Source of the DNA: CAYLLN01 sp033762315
GTDB lineage: Bacteria > Planctomycetota > Planctomycetia > Pirellulales > Pirellulaceae
Assembly: GCA_033762315.1 (NCBI GenBank)
Contig: JANRLS010000138.1
Coordinates: forward strand, 1 to 20,707
DNA length: 20,707 nucleotides
Direction of reading: 5' to 3'
Below are positions 1-8,483 of this stretch, in pieces (position 1 is the first letter of the stretch; the number at the start of each line of letters is the position of its first letter). The position numbers were made by a program, and so were the translations under genes. The notes below the pieces were generated by a model, which did not search any database, was not told where the DNA came from, and saw only the letters and a list, made by a program, of their open reading frames with translations.

Positions 1-134
1 CGCTTGCCATCGAGCGCGGGAGTGATGTCCGCCTCGCCATAGCCAGCCGAGAGCATTTCGGCGGCACTGGCTCCGCTAGCAACCAACAGCGCAGCACCAA
101 CCGCGGCCAAACAATCAAGCAGAGAACGGGGCAT
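1..134 (-). CDS. Secreted neutral/alkaline ceramidase-like protein, N-terminal part only
   Basis: Only the first 44 codons are inside the window; the gene continues to the left. The start is ATG at 134. The N-terminus reads as a signal peptide: MPRS, then a hydrophobic stretch rich in Ala, Leu and Val, then a small-residue region ASGASAA that would suit signal peptidase I at about residue 25. The mature start AGYGEADITPALDGK carries the 'G-x-x-x-x-D-I-T-P' signature seen at the N-terminus of neutral/alkaline non-lysosomal ceramidase-like proteins, which are common as secreted proteins in planctomycetes. A perfect TATAAT lies 35-40 bases upstream on the same strand. The family call rests on that short motif and the signal peptide only; activity and substrate cannot be judged from 44 residues. 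Confidence 0.6.
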   Translation of the reverse strand, partial: MPRSLLDCLAAVGAALLVASGASAAEMLSAGYGEADITPALDGK

Positions 135-168
135 GAACCACCCAGCGGCAGAATTCGAGATTAGCGGC

Positions 169-174
169 ATTATA
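169..174 (-). promoter_or_regulatory. -10 box of the ceramidase-like gene
   Basis: On the minus strand this reads TATAAT, a perfect sigma-70-type -10 hexamer, with its 3' edge 34 bases before the ATG at 134. That would give a leader of roughly 27 bases. No convincing -35 hexamer is seen at 16-18 bases spacing, so the call rests on the -10 alone. Confidence 0.45.
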
Positions 175-360
175 GGAGCCCTACCCGGCTGTTGTGGCGT
201 CGCGGCGGCGAATTGCCCGCTAAATGTGTAATTCCCTGTCTATCGCCAAGCCACCAAGTTCCACAGGCCATCGCACTCAACAAGTCGAACGGAGGGCAAG
301 TCGCGGTCAAAAGTAACTGATTTTGCAGTGTTCCGCATAACCGTAATTAGTACTTTCTGG

Positions 361-369
361 TGGTATAAA
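361..369 (+). promoter_or_regulatory. Possible extended -10 promoter of the response regulator
   Basis: TGGTATAAA combines the TGn extension with TATAAA (5 of 6 matches to TATAAT). No good -35 is visible, which is usual for extended -10 promoters. Transcription would begin near 376 and leave a leader of about 190 bases before the ATG at 564, which is long. Confidence 0.3.
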
Positions 370-563
370 CAGCATCAAATGGCTATTGTCTGATGCACTG
401 GGATGTCCGATGACTCCCAGTTCGGCAAAAATGTCGCGGAAGTCGTGGTGCTAGTCGGCTGTAGCCGCGCGCGATGCCGCTCCCATCTTTCTGGTCCTCG
501 TTCTGGGTTGACTCCCACAGGTAAATCCCGATTCGGCCGCGAAGGTCCGTTCGCGGGCATCCC

Positions 564-1193
564 ATGACTGTGCGCATGTTGTTCGTCGAGGATCAGCCCG
601 TCGTTCGCCTGGGCTTGGCAAGTTTGCTGGCGGATACTGGCGTGCAAATCGCCGCCACCGCAACGAGCGGTGCCGAGGCGCTGCGGAAGATCGAAGAACT
701 GGAGCTTGATCTGGTGCTGCTCGATGTTCGCCTGGACGATGGCGATGGTCTCACCACGCTCGCCCGCCTCAAAGCCGAGCGCCCCGGTTTGCCGGTGCTG
801 ATTTTCTCTGGGCACGACAACCCCACCTACGTCGCCCGAGCCGTGGCGCTGGGAGCGGCCGGCTATGTCCTGAAAGGAACGCCGAAGGGGGACCTGCTGA
901 CGGCGATCGAGCGGGCCGCCAGCGGCGAATCGCACTGGACCCGCGAAGATTTGCGGCGCGTCACCAGCGCCTTGGCGTCCCCGCGCAACGATGCAAACAT
1001 CCCCCTCACTCGCCGCGAGCAAGAGGTGCTCAAGCTGCTGGTGGCGGGAGATACGAACAAGCGCATCGCCGAGTCGCTCGATATCAGTTACGAGACGGTC
1101 AAAGAGCATGTGCAGAACCTGCTCAAGAAAGTGGGCGTGACCGACCGGACCCAGGCCGCGGTGTGGGCCGTTCGCAACGGACTCGTAAACTGA
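564..1193 (+). CDS. NarL/FixJ-family response regulator, DNA-binding
   Basis: A 209-residue protein with the full two-domain layout of this family. The receiver domain spans about residues 3-120: acidic pair E9-D10, phospho-acceptor D54 in VLLDVRL, S82 in FSG and K104 in YVLKG. A linker leads to a LuxR-type helix-turn-helix at about 148-206 (LTRREQEVLKLLVAG, then the recognition helix around SYETVKEHVQNLLKK). Length is standard. Phosphorylation of D54 by a histidine kinase would be expected to switch DNA binding, but no kinase gene is in the window, so the partner and regulon are unknown. ATG at 564 is the only reasonable start: the frame has a stop at 522-524 and no earlier start codon. No Shine-Dalgarno site is evident. 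The next gene begins 94 bases downstream on the same strand. Confidence 0.92.
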   Translation: MTVRMLFVEDQPVVRLGLASLLADTGVQIAATATSGAEALRKIEELELDLVLLDVRLDDGDGLTTLARLKAERPGLPVLIFSGHDNPTYVARAVALGAAGYVLKGTPKGDLLTAIERAASGESHWTREDLRRVTSALASPRNDANIPLTRREQEVLKLLVAGDTNKRIAESLDISYETVKEHVQNLLKKVGVTDRTQAAVWAVRNGLVN

Positions 1194-1287
1194 CACCGCG
1201 CGCGATCGCCAGCGATTCAGGCCTGCCCGTTGCCAGTCGTCCGCAACCGGCGGATACTCTCGGCACCCCGTTTTCGGAGCCGAGCCG

Positions 1288-2640
1288 ATGCCCCAGCCCA
1301 CCGATATCCACCTTCTCAGTTGCCAGATCGACCTGGAGCAGATCGACTATCGATCGCCCATCAAGTTTGGGGGCCGCGTGGTGACCGACGTGGTCATTGC
1401 CAATGTTCGTCTGGAGGTGGAAACCCGCTCCGGCCAGCGCGGCCAAGGGTTTGGCTCGATGCCGATTGGCAACGTCTGGGCCTGGCCGAGCGGCACGGTG
1501 GCTCCCGCGCAGTCGCTGGCCGCGATGCGGCAGTTTTTCGAGAAGCTGGCGGCGGTCGTCGGCGAATATCGCGAGTTTGGCCATCCGCTCGACATCACCC
1601 GCGATTTGGCCAAAACCCACGAGTCGCTGGCCGCTTCCATCACGGGCTCGCTCGGTCTTTCCGAGGCCATGCCGCCACTCGCGCAAATGGTGGCGGCGAG
1701 CCCCTATGAGGCGGCGATTCACGATGCGTTTGGCAAAACGCTGGGGGCCAACTCCTACAACCTGCTGGGCCGCGAGTTCGTGGCCCACGACCTCGCGCAC
1801 TACCTGACTCCCGAATTCGCCGGTGAGTATCTCGACCGCTACACCCTGCGCGAGCCCAAGGCCAAGATGCCGCTGTATCACCTGGTCGGCGCGCTCGATC
1901 CGCTGACCGAAGGGGACATCGCGACCAGGTTGAACGATGGCCTTCCCAACACGCTCGGCGAGTGGATTCTGCGCGACGGGCTGACGCACCTGAAGATCAA
2001 GCTCAACGGCGATGATCTAGCTTGGGACGTGGCCCGCGTCGTTGGCGTCGAACAGGTGGCGTTGGCCGCCCAGGCCCAGCGCGGCCAACGTTCGTGGCAC
2101 TATTCGCTCGATTTCAACGAAAAATGCAGCGGCGTCGAATATCTGCTCGATTTTCTCGCCAGGCTCCGCGAGCAATCTCCCGCTGCGATCGACCGCGTGC
2201 AATACATCGAGCAGCCGACGCACCGCGACCTGAAACAACACCCTGAAAACAAGATGCACCGGGCCGCCGCCATCAAGCCGGTGGTCATCGACGAGTCGCT
2301 CGTCGATTTGGAGAGCCTGCAACTCGCCCGCGAGCAGGGGTATAGCGGCGTCGCGCTGAAGGCTTGCAAGGGGCACACCGAAGCCTTGCTCATGGGGGCC
2401 GCCGCCCAGAAATACGGCATGTTCCTCTGCGTGCAAGACCTGAGCTGCCCCGGCTATTCGTTCTTGCACTCAGCCAGCATCGCCGCCCGCCTGCCCACCA
2501 TCGCCGCGATCGAAGGGAACAGCCGGCAGTATTGCCCGGCGGGAAATGCCCCCTGGCGCGCGCGATTCCCCAGCATGTTCCACATTACCGACGGCACGGT
2601 TGGCGCCCACGCCCTGACTGGCAACGGGCTGGGGTTTTAG
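1288..2640 (+). CDS. Enolase-superfamily enzyme (mandelate racemase / muconate-lactonizing type)
   Basis: A 450-residue protein with the enolase-superfamily barrel residues in order. There is a lysine pair at 236 and 238 (HLKIKLNG), three metal-ligand acids at D275 (SLDFNEK), E308 (YIEQPT) and D335 (VIDES), and a lysine on the other face at K358 (ALKACKG). These residues fit Mg-dependent abstraction of the proton next to a carboxylate. The N-terminal capping domain is about residues 5-150 and is longer than in typical family members, as is the segment 150-230. The substrate cannot be read from sequence; acid-sugar dehydratase, epimerase or cycloisomerase chemistry are all possible. It is a cytoplasmic protein. 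The ATG at 1288 has a weak GGAG about 9 bases upstream. It shares direction with its neighbours, 89 bases before the propeller protein. Confidence 0.82.
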   Translation: MPQPTDIHLLSCQIDLEQIDYRSPIKFGGRVVTDVVIANVRLEVETRSGQRGQGFGSMPIGNVWAWPSGTVAPAQSLAAMRQFFEKLAAVVGEYREFGHPLDITRDLAKTHESLAASITGSLGLSEAMPPLAQMVAASPYEAAIHDAFGKTLGANSYNLLGREFVAHDLAHYLTPEFAGEYLDRYTLREPKAKMPLYHLVGALDPLTEGDIATRLNDGLPNTLGEWILRDGLTHLKIKLNGDDLAWDVARVVGVEQVALAAQAQRGQRSWHYSLDFNEKCSGVEYLLDFLARLREQSPAAIDRVQYIEQPTHRDLKQHPENKMHRAAAIKPVVIDESLVDLESLQLAREQGYSGVALKACKGHTEALLMGAAAQKYGMFLCVQDLSCPGYSFLHSASIAARLPTIAAIEGNSRQYCPAGNAPWRARFPSMFHITDGTVGAHALTGNGLGF

Positions 2641-2729
2641 GCGCTGGGTCGGCGGCCCGCTGGAATCTGGCCGCCGCAATCGACTATCTTGCACGCGGGT
2701 CCAAGGTTTCACCTTCGAGGGTTGTTGTC

Positions 2730-3998
2730 ATGAGTTTCCGCAAGCGCACGGGACTTGGAATCGGGCTGCTGCTGGTCGTCGCCGCCAGTTTGTTCGCTCA
2801 AACGCCGCCATCTGAAACCCAGGACTGGCCGCAGTTTTTGGGGCCGCGGCGGAATGGCATTTCCACTGAAACGGGGCTGATCGAAAGCTGGCCCGCCGAT
2901 GGCCTGCCGGTGAAGTGGCGGGTCGAGGGAGGCGTCGGAATGTCGGGGGTGGCGATTCGCGGCGGCCGCGCGCTGACGATGGTGCAACGCGCCGGCCAGC
3001 AGTGGCTCGTCGCGCTCAACTCCGATACCGGCCAGCAATTGTGGCAAACGCCCATCTCCTCGGAATACAAGAACCCGATGGGGGACGGCCCGCGGGCCAC
3101 TCCAACCATCGCCAGCAATACGGCCTATGTCTATTCCGGCGAGGGAATTCTGGCGGCGGTGAACGTGGCCGACGGCAAGCTGCTGTGGTCGCATGATGTC
3201 GTGGCCGATCTGAAAGGGAAGCCCGCCGACTATGGCATGGCGAGTTCCCCGCTGGTTGCCGGCGAGCAGGTGATCGTGCAGGTCGGTGCTCCGGGCGCGG
3301 CGTTGGCCGCGTATCACGCGACAACCGGCAAGCCGTTGTGGACGGCGGGGGACGACCCCGCCGGCTATTCGTCGCCCACCCTGCTCACGGTCGCCGGCAA
3401 ACCGCAAATCGTGGCGTTCACCGGGGCGTCGGCAATTGGCGTTGCGCCCCAAACCGGCGCGGTGCTGTGGCGTTATCCGTATGTCACCGATTTCGACTGC
3501 AACATCGCCACCCCCATTGCCGACGGCGGGCGGGTGTTTCTGTCGGCGGGCGAGAACCACGGCAGCGTCCTCTTGGCCCTCGCGCCGCAGGGAGAAAAAT
3601 TCATCACGCAAGAGGTTTGGAAGAGCCAAGGCATCAAAAGCGTGTTTCGCAACGAGTGGCAAACGTCGATCTTGCTCGACGGCCATCTCTATGGCCTCGA
3701 TAACGTCGGCAGCGCGGGACCAGTAACCCACCTCGTCTGCTTGAATGCCGCGACCGGCGCGGAAGTGTGGCGCGAGCCGCGGTTTGGCAAATCGAACCTG
3801 ATCGCCGCCGATGGCAAGCTCTTCTTTTCGACGATGAAAGGGGAGGTGATCGTCGTTCGCGCGACCCCCAAGGGCTTTGAAAAGCTCGGCGGCAAGGCCT
3901 ATCTGGAATCGACCCGGCAAGCGCCGTCGCTCGCGAGTGGCAAGCTCTTTTTGCGCGATGACCGCGAAATTGTGTGCCTCGATGCCCGCCGGCTATAA
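2730..3998 (+). CDS. Secreted PQQ-type (BamB-like) beta-propeller protein
   Basis: A 422-residue protein. The ATG at 2730 was chosen because GAGGG sits 8 bases upstream and the product starts with a signal peptide (MSFRKR, a hydrophobic core GIGLLLVVAASLFA, likely cleavage after A23). The frame is open further upstream, but that part overlaps the enolase-family gene and reads as noise. The mature start DWPQFLGPRRNGIS is the usual opening of planctomycete propeller proteins. Repeats of the blade type 'L-x-x-x-x-G-x-x-x-W' follow, for example ALNSDTGQQLWQT, AVNVADGKLLWSH, AYHATTGKPLWTA and CLNAATGAEVWRE. It should be periplasmic or exported. PQQ-enzyme catalytic residues are not evident, so a scaffold or binding role is more likely than a dehydrogenase. 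The next gene begins 27 bases later, probably in one transcript. Confidence 0.85.
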   Translation: MSFRKRTGLGIGLLLVVAASLFAQTPPSETQDWPQFLGPRRNGISTETGLIESWPADGLPVKWRVEGGVGMSGVAIRGGRALTMVQRAGQQWLVALNSDTGQQLWQTPISSEYKNPMGDGPRATPTIASNTAYVYSGEGILAAVNVADGKLLWSHDVVADLKGKPADYGMASSPLVAGEQVIVQVGAPGAALAAYHATTGKPLWTAGDDPAGYSSPTLLTVAGKPQIVAFTGASAIGVAPQTGAVLWRYPYVTDFDCNIATPIADGGRVFLSAGENHGSVLLALAPQGEKFITQEVWKSQGIKSVFRNEWQTSILLDGHLYGLDNVGSAGPVTHLVCLNAATGAEVWREPRFGKSNLIAADGKLFFSTMKGEVIVVRATPKGFEKLGGKAYLESTRQAPSLASGKLFLRDDREIVCLDARRL

Positions 3999-4025
3999 GC
4001 ACCTTGGGGCGAGGCACAACACTCG

Positions 4026-5528
4026 ATGGGCAAGCACTTCCTGCACGACCTGCGAACCCGCTTCGCGAACCAACCCAACCGGCCGGCGATCATGCATCGA
4101 GGCCGCACGACCACGCATGGCGAACTCGAATCGCTGGCGCTTCGCTGCGCCGCGGGGCTGACCCACTTGCGAGTTGAACCGGGGGACCGGGTCGCGCTGT
4201 TCACCGCTGACAAGTTCCCCTTTCTCGTGGCGCAGCTCGGCGCGATGTTCGCCGGAGCGGTCCCCTTGCCCCTCAATCCGAGGTTCACGCGCGAGGAGAT
4301 GCGGTTCTTTCTGACCGATAGCGACGCGAAGGCGATCGTCGTCGGAGCGGAACAGTTGCCGATGATCCATGCGCTGGCCGGCGAATTGCCTCAGCCCCCC
4401 GTCGTCATTCCCGATTCGCAAGTCTTGAGCCAGACCGCGCCTCCCGCCCGCGAGCCGACCGTCGCCGCCGACGATCCGGGTCTCATCCTTTATAGCTCGG
4501 GCACCACCGGCTGGCCGAAGGGAGTGGTGCATTCGCACGCCAACGTGGCGAGCGCGCTCGCCGGTTTGGCGGCTTGCTGGCGGATGTCTTCGGACGACGT
4601 GGTGGTCAACGCGTTGCCGCTGTTTCACATTCACGGCCTGGCGTTCGCCACGCACATGACCTGGCTGGCGGGCGGGTGCGTCGCCATCGAGGACGCTTTC
4701 GAGCCGGCCGAAACGCTCGCCGCCATCGGCCGGGGGACCGTCTTCATGGCGGTGCCGCCAATGTACTATCGCCTGCTCGACGACCCGCGCTTTCGCCCCG
4801 CGGCCAAAACCTGGCCGAACGTGCGACTCTTCACCTGCGGCTCGGCACCGATCCGGACCGAGGTGCTGCCGGAACTCGAAAGCATTCTCGGCCGGCCGGT
4901 CATCAACCGCTATGGCATGACCGAGGCGTTCGTTATCACCAGCCTGCCGCTGGCGGGGCCGTGGCCGAGCGGTTCCGTCGGCCTGCCGCTGGCGGGGGTG
5001 GAGTTGCGAGTCACTCGCGACGATGGCACCTCCGCTTCGCCAGGCGAAGTGGGGGGAGTAGCGATTCGCGGGCCGAACCTGTTTCGCCAATATTGGCAAC
5101 AGCCCGCGGCGACCGCCGCCGCCTTCGCCACCGGCTGGTTCGATACGGGAGACCTCGGCACGCTCGACGCCAACGGAATGCTGACCCTCGTCGGCCGCAA
5201 GCACGACCTGATTATCACCAGCGGCTACAACGTCTATCCGCAGGTGGTTGAGCGGGTGCTGGGGGAATGCCCCGGCGTTAAGGAGTGTGCTGTCCTCGGC
5301 CTCCCCGACGCCGACCGTGGAGAGCGAGTCGCCGCCGCCGTCGTGGCGAGCGATCCGACCCTCGACGAAGCGACCCTCCGCAACTGGTGTCGCGACCGGC
5401 TCGTTCACTACCAGCAGCCGAAGACGATCTGCATCGTAGGGGAATTGCCCAAAAACAGCCTGGGAAAAGTACTGCGGCGCGAACTGCGCGAGGCGCTGCA
5501 GGAGTCGGCGAACTCGGCGAAGTTGTAA
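4026..5528 (+). CDS. matB: Acyl-CoA synthetase, probable malonyl-CoA synthetase (MatB type)
   Basis: A 500-residue adenylate-forming enzyme that activates a carboxylic acid with ATP and joins it to CoA. Core motifs are all present: the phosphate-binding loop at about 156-166 (YSSGTTGWPKG), YGMTE at 296-300, the ATP-binding Asp in WFDTGDLG (D375), the hinge RKHDLIITSGYN from R391, and the catalytic lysine K481 in PKNSLGKVLRREL. Length is close to MatB (about 500) and shorter than most long-chain ligases. The PLFHIHGL segment at 198-205 is the form seen in malonyl-CoA synthetases. The next gene encodes a MatC-type carrier, which supports malonate as substrate. No malonyl-CoA decarboxylase (matA) is visible. 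A general acyl-CoA ligase remains possible. ATG at 4026 has GAGG 11 bases upstream. Confidence 0.7.
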   Translation: MGKHFLHDLRTRFANQPNRPAIMHRGRTTTHGELESLALRCAAGLTHLRVEPGDRVALFTADKFPFLVAQLGAMFAGAVPLPLNPRFTREEMRFFLTDSDAKAIVVGAEQLPMIHALAGELPQPPVVIPDSQVLSQTAPPAREPTVAADDPGLILYSSGTTGWPKGVVHSHANVASALAGLAACWRMSSDDVVVNALPLFHIHGLAFATHMTWLAGGCVAIEDAFEPAETLAAIGRGTVFMAVPPMYYRLLDDPRFRPAAKTWPNVRLFTCGSAPIRTEVLPELESILGRPVINRYGMTEAFVITSLPLAGPWPSGSVGLPLAGVELRVTRDDGTSASPGEVGGVAIRGPNLFRQYWQQPAATAAAFATGWFDTGDLGTLDANGMLTLVGRKHDLIITSGYNVYPQVVERVLGECPGVKECAVLGLPDADRGERVAAAVVASDPTLDEATLRNWCRDRLVHYQQPKTICIVGELPKNSLGKVLRRELREALQESANSAKL

Positions 5529-5624
5529 CGTTGGCATCGAAGCAGAGTTGCCCTTGCTGTCGCGGCGGGTTGGTGGTGGTTGGTGAGCGCGCGCTCGTTG
5601 ACGCTTCGGGTTAATATGTGCGCC

Positions 5625-6896
5625 ATGGATCTGGCCTGGCTATCGCTTGCCGCTTTGCTGGTCGTCGTGGCGATCAGTTGCACCGCGCGCGTCAATCCGG
5701 GGCTGGTCGCCATTGTCTTCGCGTGGCTGATCGTGCTGTTCGGCGGCACGCTTCCGAATCATCCGCTCAAGGACGAACTGACCCAAAAGGGGCTGATCGC
5801 CAATTTCAGCTCCGATCTCTTCCTGCAGCTCGTCGGCATCAGCCTGCTGTTTACGCTGGCCGAGTCCAACGGCACTCTCGCCCGCGTGGCGGCGATTTGC
5901 CAAGGGCTCTGCCGGGGGAATCGGGGGCTCGTGCCGCTGATGTTTTTCGCGCTGGCATTTGGTCTGGGGTCGCTGGGGCCGGGGAACATCGCGATCGCCG
6001 GCCTCGTCGCGCCGGTCGCTATGACGGCGGCGGTCAAAATGGGGATTTCCCCGCTGCTCATGGCGCTGGCGGTCGGACATGGAGCGATCGCGAGCACGGT
6101 CTCGCCGTTCACGGCAGCCGGGGTCGTGGTGAGCGACAACCTGGCCAAAATCGGCCTCCCCGGCCACGAATGGCGCATCTTCGCCGCCAACGCCCTCGCG
6201 AACCTCGCCATCGGCTGCGGGGGCTATTTGCTACTGGGAGGCTGGAAGCTCTTTCGTCCCACACCGGCCGCCGAAACCGCCGAGCCAACGAATCAGCCGG
6301 CTACCACGCTTGAAGCGCGCCACTGGCTGACGATTTCGGTCGTGGCAATGGTCCTGCTCGCGATCGCGATGTGCAAGGCCAATCTCGGTCTGGCCGCGTT
6401 TGCCGGCGCAACGCTCCTCCTCGTTCTGCGTCAGGCCGATGAGCGCGAGGCGATCCTCAAAATGCCGTGGGGGGTGATCGTGATGGTCTGCGGCGTCAGT
6501 CTGCTCGCCACGCTTCTTGACAAAACCAAAGGGACCGAGAAATTCGCCGGCCTGATCGCGAGCATCTCGACTCCCGGCACGCGGTCGGGAGTGCTCGCCC
6601 TGGTGACCGGGCTGGTTTCGATCTACAGCAGCACCACCGCTGTCGTCATTCCCGCGTTCCTGCCGATGGTAAGCAAACTGGCCGACCTAACCCCCGGCAG
6701 CGACAAGCTGTCGCTCGCGCAAGCGGTGCTGGTCGGCGGCAACCTGGTCGATATGTCCCCGTTCTCGACAATCGGTGCCCTCTGCCTGGCCGGCACCCCG
6801 CCAGAAACCGACCGCCGGTTGCTCTTCAACCAATTGCTCGCTTGGGGTTTTGTCGTCGCCTTCCTCGGCGCGATTCTCTGCTGGATATGCTTCTGA
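5625..6896 (+). CDS. matC: MatC-type dicarboxylate (malonate) carrier, inner membrane
   Basis: A 423-residue hydrophobic protein with about 10-12 membrane segments. The N-terminal half matches the MatC N-terminal family by pattern: start MDLAWLSLAALLVVVAIS, then FSSDLFLQLVGISLLF, NGTLARVA, RGNRGLVPLMFF and GLGSLGPGNIAIAGLVAPVAM. The C-terminal half has IYSSTTAVVIPAFLPM and a GGNLVDMSPFSTIGALCLAG loop like other ion-coupled anion carriers. A soluble loop at about 225-245 divides the halves. It probably imports malonate or a related dicarboxylate for the synthetase 96 bases upstream. In-frame ATGs at 5580 and 5616 would add 15 or 3 residues; 5625 was chosen because family members begin MDLAWLS. 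TAATAT just upstream could be a -10 for an almost leaderless message, but no -35 supports it. Confidence 0.78.
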   Translation: MDLAWLSLAALLVVVAISCTARVNPGLVAIVFAWLIVLFGGTLPNHPLKDELTQKGLIANFSSDLFLQLVGISLLFTLAESNGTLARVAAICQGLCRGNRGLVPLMFFALAFGLGSLGPGNIAIAGLVAPVAMTAAVKMGISPLLMALAVGHGAIASTVSPFTAAGVVVSDNLAKIGLPGHEWRIFAANALANLAIGCGGYLLLGGWKLFRPTPAAETAEPTNQPATTLEARHWLTISVVAMVLLAIAMCKANLGLAAFAGATLLLVLRQADEREAILKMPWGVIVMVCGVSLLATLLDKTKGTEKFAGLIASISTPGTRSGVLALVTGLVSIYSSTTAVVIPAFLPMVSKLADLTPGSDKLSLAQAVLVGGNLVDMSPFSTIGALCLAGTPPETDRRLLFNQLLAWGFVVAFLGAILCWICF

Positions 6897-6986
6897 AGCG
6901 ACGCTCGCCCGAACTTCTCCGCTCAACATCCCGCTGATTTCGCCGCGTCGCTCGCGACGCGCGTTCGTATGCTACAACCAACCAGC

Positions 6987-7754
6987 ATGAGCGAGCCGTC
7001 CAGTCCGTCTCCGCTGCGACTCTCCATCGAACGCCGACCGACCGAAAATCGGCTCAGCATTGCGCACTTGCTCCTCTGGATGACCGCAACCGCCCTCGTG
7101 ATCGCGGCGGTCGAACCGCCGGAGGAAAGGCCCGCACCCGCGAGTAAATCCGCCAAACTGCAATCTTGGGTGCGCCAATCGGCACCGAAAATTCTCGTGC
7201 TGCTCATTGCGCCGCTCGCGGGAATGGGACTTGCGGCGCAGGTTCTGTCGATTTGGCGCGGTTATCGCCTGCAGGAGTTTTTTCCCAGCCAGCCGGGGCA
7301 TTGGCTGTTGATGCTGATTGGCCGCTTGACGGCGCTCGTGGTATTCGTGGGGTTTGGCTGGAGGATTGCGAACAGCTTCGACCTACCCGAATTGATGCCG
7401 CTACTCAACGGTGTCTTAATGGTTGCCTTCCTGATCCTGGCCCTGGGATGGTTGGCCCAAGTGATCGGCGATGTGCGGGAACCTTGGCATTGGCACTTAG
7501 TCTTTCGGATTTTCGCCTGGTGGCTGCTGGTCGGTGTTTTGTTGCCGAGTTGCCTCGCCGAACTCTCGCCGGCTTTTGCCGTATTTTCGATTGCGTTGAT
7601 TGTCACTCCCCCTGCCGTCGTCGTTTGGGCCGCTGGCTGCGATTTGCATCAGCGGCTCCCCTGCGACATCTTTCACTGGTGTGGCATCGGGGCGTTTCTC
7701 GGAATTTGGGCGATCCTCGTCGCGCTTCCCATCGTCTCTATCCTCTGGTTATAG
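6987..7754 (+). CDS. Predicted multi-pass membrane protein, function unknown
   Basis: A protein of 255 residues (261 if started at the ATG at 6969). I do not recognise a family. The N-terminus is soluble and Pro/Ser-rich, followed by RLSIAHLLLWMTATALVIAAVE, a membrane segment of a style common at the start of planctomycete membrane proteins. About five to six further hydrophobic segments follow, including KILVLLIAPLAGMGLAA, LTALVVFVGFGW, GVLMVAFLILALGWL, IFAWWLLVGVLLPS and IGAFLGIWAILVALPIV. No catalytic motif is visible. The start at 6987 is preferred because TATGCT (6968-6973) lies where a -10 would give a very short leader, and it overlaps the alternative start; the evidence is modest. It is 90 bases downstream of the carrier gene. 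Confidence 0.65.
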   Translation: MSEPSSPSPLRLSIERRPTENRLSIAHLLLWMTATALVIAAVEPPEERPAPASKSAKLQSWVRQSAPKILVLLIAPLAGMGLAAQVLSIWRGYRLQEFFPSQPGHWLLMLIGRLTALVVFVGFGWRIANSFDLPELMPLLNGVLMVAFLILALGWLAQVIGDVREPWHWHLVFRIFAWWLLVGVLLPSCLAELSPAFAVFSIALIVTPPAVVVWAAGCDLHQRLPCDIFHWCGIGAFLGIWAILVALPIVSILWL

Positions 7755-7815
7755 AGCTTCCTGGCCCGTAATCCTCTCCCATCTATTCCGGTTGCACCGT
7801 CTTTCTCGCCCAAAA

Positions 7816-7844
7816 TTGACCACCCAGGCCCCCCCACGTAAATT
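7816..7844 (+). promoter_or_regulatory. Promoter of the GNAT / M16 gene pair
   Basis: TTGACC at 7816-7821 and TAAATT at 7839-7844 are separated by exactly 17 bases. The first matches the -35 consensus at five of six positions and the second the -10 at four of six. Transcription would begin near 7851, about 25 bases before the ATG at 7877. Confidence 0.45.
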
Positions 7845-7876
7845 GAAAGGACGGTCCCCTCAGGCGAGTAGGCGGC

Positions 7877-8443
7877 ATGGTTGTCTATTTCAAACGCTTT
7901 CGAATGGAAATCGACCTCACCCGGTCGTTTCCGGAGCAGCCCGCGCTGCCCGAGGGCTATCGTCTCACTCCCTGGGACGACCGGCTCCTCGAGGCTCATG
8001 CCGAGGCGAAGTATCGCAGCTTTCGCTGGGAGCTGGATGCCAATGTGTTCCCCTCGCTCGGCACGCGCGACGGCTGCAGGCGGCTCATGACCGAAATCGC
8101 CGGGCGGAGCGGCTTTGTGCCGCAAGCGACCTGGCTGCTGGAGCATTGGCCGTCAACCGCCCGCAAGCCGGAACTCGTCGGCACGATTCAGGGGGTGGCT
8201 GATGTCAACCTCGGCGCGGTGCAAAACGTGGGCATCGCGCCGGCTCACCGGGGGCTTGGCCTTGGTTCGCTGCTGCTCTGGCATTCGCTGGCCGGCTTTC
8301 GCCGGGCGGGTATCGAAAGGGTGTATCTCGAAGTGACCGCGCAAAACACCGGCGCTTGCCGCCTTTACGAGCGGCTCGGCTTCACCCGGACCAAGGTGGT
8401 CTATAAGGCCGCCGAGGTTGCTTATCAGGAGGCGTGGGAGTAG
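7877..8443 (+). CDS. GNAT-family N-acetyltransferase
   Basis: A 188-residue protein that would transfer an acetyl group from acetyl-CoA to an amine. The acetyl-CoA binding motif A is clear at about 117-134: VGIAPAHRGLGLGSLLL, with the R/Q-x-x-G-x-G/A pattern as R-G-L-G-L-G. Motif B follows as NTGACRLYERLGFTRTKVVYK (157-177), with the usual Tyr that can protonate the leaving thiol. The N-terminal part (YRLTPWDDRLLEAHAEAKYRSF) is the normal first helix region that binds substrate. The substrate cannot be told. A promoter is seen 33-61 bases upstream. The M16 homologue follows after 40 bases, so the two are probably co-transcribed. Confidence 0.85.
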   Translation: MVVYFKRFRMEIDLTRSFPEQPALPEGYRLTPWDDRLLEAHAEAKYRSFRWELDANVFPSLGTRDGCRRLMTEIAGRSGFVPQATWLLEHWPSTARKPELVGTIQGVADVNLGAVQNVGIAPAHRGLGLGSLLLWHSLAGFRRAGIERVYLEVTAQNTGACRLYERLGFTRTKVVYKAAEVAYQEAWE

Positions 8444-8483
8444 GTTGCGAGATTCTCCCGCATCACCACTCGCCGGACCTTCC

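Larger units (their letters stand above)
135..563. other. Divergent intergenic region, no gene seen
   Basis: This 429-base stretch separates the leftward ceramidase-like gene from the rightward response regulator. It is less GC-rich than the genes around it, especially about 215-375, as expected of a regulatory region. It holds the leftward TATAAT at 169-174 and a possible rightward extended -10 at 361-369. Open frames across its right half are antisense to, or continuous with, shadow frames of the response regulator and show no domain. Nothing else is recognised. Confidence 0.6.

Noticed and set aside
375..1301. A 308-codon leftward open frame antisense to the response regulator
   Set aside because: No motif is present and it lies opposite an intact receiver plus helix-turn-helix protein.
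2364..2729. An upstream extension of the propeller gene's frame
   Set aside because: It overlaps the enolase-family gene, reads as Arg/Pro/His-rich noise, and would bury the signal peptide.
2709..3920. A 403-codon leftward open frame antisense to the propeller protein
   Set aside because: Same cause: no recognisable domain, and the sense strand has a signal peptide, a ribosome-binding site and clear propeller repeats.
3993..5537. A 514-codon leftward open frame antisense to the acyl-CoA synthetase
   Set aside because: Its product is Arg/Gly/His-rich without domains, and the opposite strand encodes an intact adenylate-forming enzyme. High GC at third positions keeps antisense frames open.
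5598..5616. TTGACG followed by TTAATA before the carrier gene as a promoter
   Set aside because: The two hexamers are only 7 bases apart, far from the 16-18 needed.
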